A stretch of 50,118 bases of DNA from Myxococcales bacterium (GTDB lineage Bacteria; Myxococcota_A; SURF-8): assembly GCA_003598065.1 (NCBI GenBank), contig QZKR01000020.1, positions 1 through 50,118 on the forward strand. Direction: 5' to 3'. The notes under the pieces are model-generated. The model saw nothing but the letters and a program-made list of their open reading frames with translations, ran no database searches and was not told where the DNA came from. Made by a program: the position numbers and the translations under genes. Each line of letters begins with the position of its first letter. Positions within the stretch are counted from its first letter, which is position 1. Below are positions 47,535 through 50,118 of this stretch, one piece after another.

Positions 47535-47899
47535 AGCCCCTCTCCCTCGGTGATGGTGATGACCTTACGGGCGTCATGCCCACGAAGTTCCCTTGGGTTC
47601 ACATCGCCGTATGCCACATCGACGGTCGTCACGACACCGTTTCGAAATAAGAACACCGTCACCGTATGCGTGGCGGGCTCGTTGACGAGGTCCCAATCAG
47701 GATAACTCCCATGCGGATGCCATAGGCCGTTCAAATGCCATGATTCGGCACTTTCCTCTCTATCGCCCAACACGAGCCCGACGATTGGCTCCGAACTCGC
47801 TGCATCCGTACAGAGTATCCGCACCCTCCGGCCATCGCGGGTCCGCGCGATCAGGTGCCCGTTCTCGTCCTCGCGGCACTTCGTGATATCGAAGGTCAT
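47531..47899 (-). CDS. Early protein, unknown
   Basis: 122 residues from the ATG at 47899, overlapping the previous stop. The beta pattern (GHLIARTRDGRRVRILCTDA, then PIVGLVLGDREESAESWHLN) resembles small phage proteins of the MTFDI..AR.RDGR type that are usually near recombination genes. Role unknown. Confidence 0.65.
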   Translation of the reverse strand: MTFDITKCREDENGHLIARTRDGRRVRILCTDAASSEPIVGLVLGDREESAESWHLNGLWHPHGSYPDWDLVNEPATHTVTVFLFRNGVVTTVDVAYGDVNPRELRGHDARKVITITEGEGL

Positions 47900-47985
47900 G
47901 ACCACACCACCATTAATGCGATGAACATCAAGAATCCGAAGACCAAGGTGGTCGTCAGCGTAGAAAACCACCATTCATCGCTCAC
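47896..47985 (-). CDS. 29-residue membrane peptide
   Basis: From a GTG at 47985 overlapping the previous stop: MSDEWWFSTLTTTLVFGFLM and a second hydrophobic half. A single membrane segment takes up most of it. ATGA-linked to the next gene. Confidence 0.5.
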   Translation of the reverse strand: MSDEWWFSTLTTTLVFGFLMFIALMVVWS

Positions 47986-48089
47986 GACACCACCATCCTT
48001 ATCAGTTCGAACGCCACTGCGAAGGCCAGTACCAGGAAGGCCCGGCCGAGGGGATTGGAAAGCGGGGGCGGGATATAGCAGCGAGTCAT
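47982..48089 (-). CDS. 35-residue membrane peptide
   Basis: From the ATG at 48089: MTRCYIPPPLSNPLGRAFLV then LAFAVAFELIRMVVS. One membrane segment. GGGGAAG is the ribosome site, inside the preceding gene. Role unknown. Confidence 0.5.
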   Translation of the reverse strand: MTRCYIPPPLSNPLGRAFLVLAFAVAFELIRMVVS

Positions 48090-48286
48090 GGCTTCCCCTT
48101 AATAGCCTGGGGCGTGCTGCATGTCTTGACCAGTTCATCGCCGCGTTCGGCGTACCGCAGCCGCTCAAGCACACGCGTTACAGCGAGGTCCGTCAAATCC
48201 CATTTCCCCGCCGCATATCGCGTATGCCCGATCAGATAATTGAGCGCGCGCGCTATTCTGCGCTCGCCCTCCCCATATGTGGTCAT
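48086..48286 (-). CDS. Small early protein
   Basis: 66 residues, helical and basic (GERRIARALNYLIGHTRYAA, DLTDLAVTRVLERL). Its ribosome site lies in a 12-codon frame (MPRCYAEKEGAA) that begins just after the 48326-48511 gene and ends at this start (ATGA), so coupling through a mini-frame is possible. Confidence 0.6.
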   Translation of the reverse strand: MTTYGEGERRIARALNYLIGHTRYAAGKWDLTDLAVTRVLERLRYAERGDELVKTCSTPQAIKGKP

Positions 48287-48325
48287 GCCGCACCTTCCTT
48301 CTCTGCATAGCAGCGGGGCATGGTT

Positions 48326-48511
48326 TCACCACCACCCAAACCAAATGCCGATGCCATGAACCACGCCGACGGGCGGGAATACCAGCCCAAGAATAAGCAG
48401 GGCGGCATAATTCGTGGCGACGGTCACATAAATGTGTGTCACTATTGCGACCAAACATGTGACCGCGACAGCCACCCAAAAAAATCCGGCAAGATCATCC
48501 GAATATTTCAT
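48326..48511 (-). CDS. Small two-pass membrane protein
   Basis: 61 residues with two hydrophobic segments (FFWVAVAVTCLVAIVTHIYV and AALLILGLVFPPVGVVHGIG). The ending GIGIWFGWW is common in small phage membrane proteins. ATGA overlap with the previous gene. Confidence 0.65.
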   Translation of the reverse strand: MKYSDDLAGFFWVAVAVTCLVAIVTHIYVTVATNYAALLILGLVFPPVGVVHGIGIWFGWW

Positions 48512-48675
48512 TCCGCATCTTCCTTCTTTCCGGGCCGCTCACCGGTATCGTGCTCGGCGTTGTGGGCGACCTTTTCCTGTTCCGCCCGCTTGGCCTGTTC
48601 CTCGAACTTCGCGAAGCCGGGGATATGTTTCCGGCACCACGGCAGGTCGAGTTCACGCATGGTGAGGTCGGTCAT
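48508..48675 (-). CDS. 55-residue early protein
   Basis: From the ATG at 48675, overlapping the previous stop: TDLTMRELDLPWCRKHIPGF, then a charged helix (AKFEEQAKRAEQEKVAHNAE). Not recognised; the overlaps at both ends make it a likely gene. Confidence 0.6.
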   Translation of the reverse strand: MTDLTMRELDLPWCRKHIPGFAKFEEQAKRAEQEKVAHNAEHDTGERPGKKEDAE

Positions 48676-48902
48676 GCGATTCTCCACACCCGGACACCGC
48701 CATCAACGGTGCGGCAGAGGAATTTATAGGGCGGATGGCGGGCTGCCCAGCCTGAAGGTGTCGAACCCATGGAGTAAACCGTTTTGCCTGGGATAAAGAG
48801 TGAGTCCCCCACCTCCATTTCGGCCCATGGATATTTCCCGACTCGCCCCCCTACACCCGTTGGCGGGATCGATATGCTTTTCTCGATTTTGAATTCGGTC
48901 AT
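48672..48902 (-). CDS. Small early protein
   Basis: 76 residues from the ATG at 48902. FKIEKSISIPPTGVGGRVGK, then YPWAEMEVGDSLFIPGKTVY and a basic end: a pattern seen in many small phage proteins with a YPW...MxVGDSxF core. Function unknown, perhaps a regulator with a small beta domain. Confidence 0.7.
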   Translation of the reverse strand: MTEFKIEKSISIPPTGVGGRVGKYPWAEMEVGDSLFIPGKTVYSMGSTPSGWAARHPPYKFLCRTVDGGVRVWRIA

Positions 48903-49060
48903 TCGATTTCTCCTGCTTCCTTGAGGGCGGCACGGGCGACATTCGCCTGCCACAACCCGCCAAGGGTGATCTCTTTCAGCGCCGCCACGAGGGCGGGGTA
49001 TTTATCGGCGCGGCGATCGCGTTCGGCTGCCAGATTGGCAATCCATTCCTCGGCCCTCAT
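48899..49060 (-). CDS. 53-residue early protein
   Basis: From the ATG at 49060 with GGAGGAAG upstream. A helical protein (RAEEWIANLAAERDRRADKY, ALVAALKEITLGGLWQANVA). ATGA overlaps on both sides. Confidence 0.6.
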   Translation of the reverse strand: MRAEEWIANLAAERDRRADKYPALVAALKEITLGGLWQANVARAALKEAGEIE

Positions 49061-49227
49061 TTCTTCCTCCTCACTTCCCGGATTTCGACGCGGATGACGG
49101 TTTCGCCCAAATTGGCCTCAACTGCATCCGGGATAGCCCATATCCGCGGAGAGACCGCATATCGAGCTAACTTCCCGCGTTTTGATTTCATCCCCCACGC
49201 CAGCACCGGCTTCGCGCGCTTCTTCAT
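49057..49227 (-). CDS. 56-residue basic early protein
   Basis: From the ATG at 49227: MKKRAKPVLAWGMKSKRGKL, then strands (ISPAV-type: YAVSPRIWAIPDAVEANLGE). The end VRRKK supplies the GGAGGAAG ribosome site of the next gene. Unknown. Confidence 0.6.
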   Translation of the reverse strand: MKKRAKPVLAWGMKSKRGKLARYAVSPRIWAIPDAVEANLGETVIRVEIREVRRKK

Positions 49228-49382
49228 GGCGTCACCCCCCTCAGCGTCTTCCGAATCTCGCGCTTAACATTCGCTCGTGCCGCAGTCTTGCCGCTATTGC
49301 CACCGTGGTTGATCTTGGAGTAACGCGACTGGCAGCACGGGCAGCGGCGCAGGCGAGTAATGGCGGCGTGTAAGGGTTTCAT
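49224..49382 (-). CDS. 52-residue zinc-motif protein
   Basis: From the ATG at 49382: TRLRRCPCCQSRYSKINHGG, then a basic helix. C-x-C-C with a later His could hold a metal, and the basic residues suggest nucleic-acid binding. ATGA overlap on both sides. Confidence 0.6.
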   Translation of the reverse strand: MKPLHAAITRLRRCPCCQSRYSKINHGGNSGKTAARANVKREIRKTLRGVTP

Positions 49383-49615
49383 GGCGTCACCTTCAGCCTG
49401 CGGACTTGACCAGCGATTGCAGATTCATCGTATCCGTCAACTTTCGCCGCCGCATCTTCGACTCCGGCGTTGTAGGCTTCGCGCAGTAGGACGGCCAATC
49501 TCCCCGCATCTTCGTCGACCGTTTTATCCGACACCAGCGATTGCAGATTATCCGACCATTCCCCGCCGGCCTGTTCGGTTACGAACAACTTTGCTGTTGC
49601 CAGGAAATCCATCAC
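49379..49615 (-). CDS. Small early protein
   Basis: 78 residues, acidic and helical (MDFLATAKLFVTEQAGGEWS, AVLLREAYNAGVEDAAAKVD). The AYNAGVEDAA-K phrase is frequent in small phage proteins. Overlaps both neighbours. Function unknown. Confidence 0.65.
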   Translation of the reverse strand: MMDFLATAKLFVTEQAGGEWSDNLQSLVSDKTVDEDAGRLAVLLREAYNAGVEDAAAKVDGYDESAIAGQVRRLKVTP

Positions 49616-49902
49616 TTCCCCTCCCGTTCCTCATATTCGTGTTCCCGTGCGGCGGCGCGGTCGTCATCATCCCATTCCCAGAAATGGCCATCGCACCATT
49701 CGACCACCGCGGATTTCATTGACCGCAGCTTATCGTACAATATGACCCCCATAGATTCCCACGGTACCGTCACGCACCCATAATCACGGTGGTACAGCGA
49801 TATCGAATGGACGATCCAGCCGCCATCATCGCTGACCTCGGCCTCAAGGGACCAGCCATCCTGCAACGGCACGGAAACATCGCGGGCCATGAGCGGTGCC
49901 AT
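49612..49902 (-). CDS. Small early protein
   Basis: 96 residues (ATG at 49902; an inner ATG at 49887 is possible). Beta-rich first part (VPLQDGWSLEAEVSDDGGWI) and a Trp/Asp-rich end (VEWCDGHFWEWDDDDRAAAR). No family recognised. Confidence 0.65.
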   Translation of the reverse strand: MAPLMARDVSVPLQDGWSLEAEVSDDGGWIVHSISLYHRDYGCVTVPWESMGVILYDKLRSMKSAVVEWCDGHFWEWDDDDRAAAREHEYEEREGK

Positions 49903-49905
49903 CGG

Positions 49906-50118
49906 TCAGGATTCCGTTTTGGCAATGGCGGCGTCTATGACGGCCAAATCCGGCGCCGTCAATCGTTTGTCAGGCGTGGTGAAGGTCATTGTCCCATCCA
50001 CGGCAGCAACGTACCCTCGCGCGATTGTCAGTGCCTCGCGCAACATCGTCACCTGTTCGCGCAGACGGGCATTCTCATCGGCCAAAGTGCGCCCGACCTT
50101 GATCGCCAAATCCGTTCG
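49906..50118 (-). CDS. Small early protein, C-terminal part (gene spans the map join)
   Basis: Continuation of the gene that starts at 93-91 on the left end. Within the window it would seem to start at a TTG (50109), but the circular reading extends it to ATG with a proper ribosome site. The C-terminal half (TFTTPDKRLTAPDLAVIDAA) is helical. The product is about 73 residues in total. Confidence 0.8.
   Translation of the reverse strand, partial: RTDLAIKVGRTLADENARLREQVTMLREALTIARGYVAAVDGTMTFTTPDKRLTAPDLAVIDAAIAKTES
50035..50118. repeat. 84-base terminal direct repeat, right copy
   Basis: Identical to 1-84; marks the join of the circular map. Confidence 0.9.

Overview
The window is a complete tailed-phage genome of about 50.03 kb, opened at an arbitrary point. 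Its first 84 bases (1-84) recur exactly as its last 84 (50035-50118), and one small leftward gene runs off the left end and resumes at the right end. The map is therefore circular or circularly permuted, and 84 bases are counted twice. The genes point to a podovirus-like virion: a P22-type portal, an adaptor, a propeller-like tail protein and three ejection-type proteins, with no tape-measure, sheath or integrase gene. Base composition is moderately GC-rich. An IS1595-family element, ERF recombinase and DUF1376 replication gene would suit an alphaproteobacterial host, but that is inference only.

Layout. (1) 0.3-0.4 kb holds back-to-back early promoters whose -35 boxes are arms of one inverted repeat. 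(2) 0.46-4.3 kb, rightward: Cro-like HTH, Myb/SANT-like protein, RusA resolvase, LexA-type HTH and a DUF1376 replication protein. (3) 8.2-4.3 kb, leftward: small accessory genes behind a consensus promoter. This block contains a complete IS1595-family element with perfect 8-bp target duplications that splits one gene, and a duplicated small gene whose second copy is broken by a deletion. (4) 8.2-10.7 kb, rightward: a possible regulator, small terminase candidate and small genes. (5) 10.7-12.1 kb: large terminase. (6) 12.1-18.2 kb: a ten-gene glycosyltransferase/methyltransferase/radical-SAM cassette between terminase and portal. (7) 18.1-36.4 kb: portal, a GroES-like co-chaperonin, scaffold, major capsid protein, connectors, tail and ejection proteins, and fibre-like proteins. 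(8) 36.4-41.3 kb: lysis and accessory genes (XhlA-like protein, frameshifted phosphoesterase, DUF1937 protein, lysozyme-like endolysin, holin, lipase-like hydrolase). (9) 50.1-41.3 kb and across the join to 0.3 kb, leftward: a long early operon of very small, mostly ATGA-overlapping genes with ERF recombinase, YqaJ-type exonuclease, Gp37/Gp68-type protein, HNH nucleases and MazG-like enzymes, ending in tRNA-Trp. A UUCG-loop terminator for this strand lies at 39.69 kb.

Together: early transcripts run both ways from 0.35 kb. The leftward one supplies recombination and nucleotide metabolism, the rightward one regulation and replication with host polymerase (no phage polymerase is present). Late rightward transcription from about 8.2-9.6 kb builds the virion and lyses the cell. 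The most unusual parts are the glycan/radical-SAM cassette inside the packaging-head operon, the IS1595 insertion with two passenger genes, the degraded duplicate, the frameshifted phosphoesterase and a structured gene-free stretch before the lipase gene.
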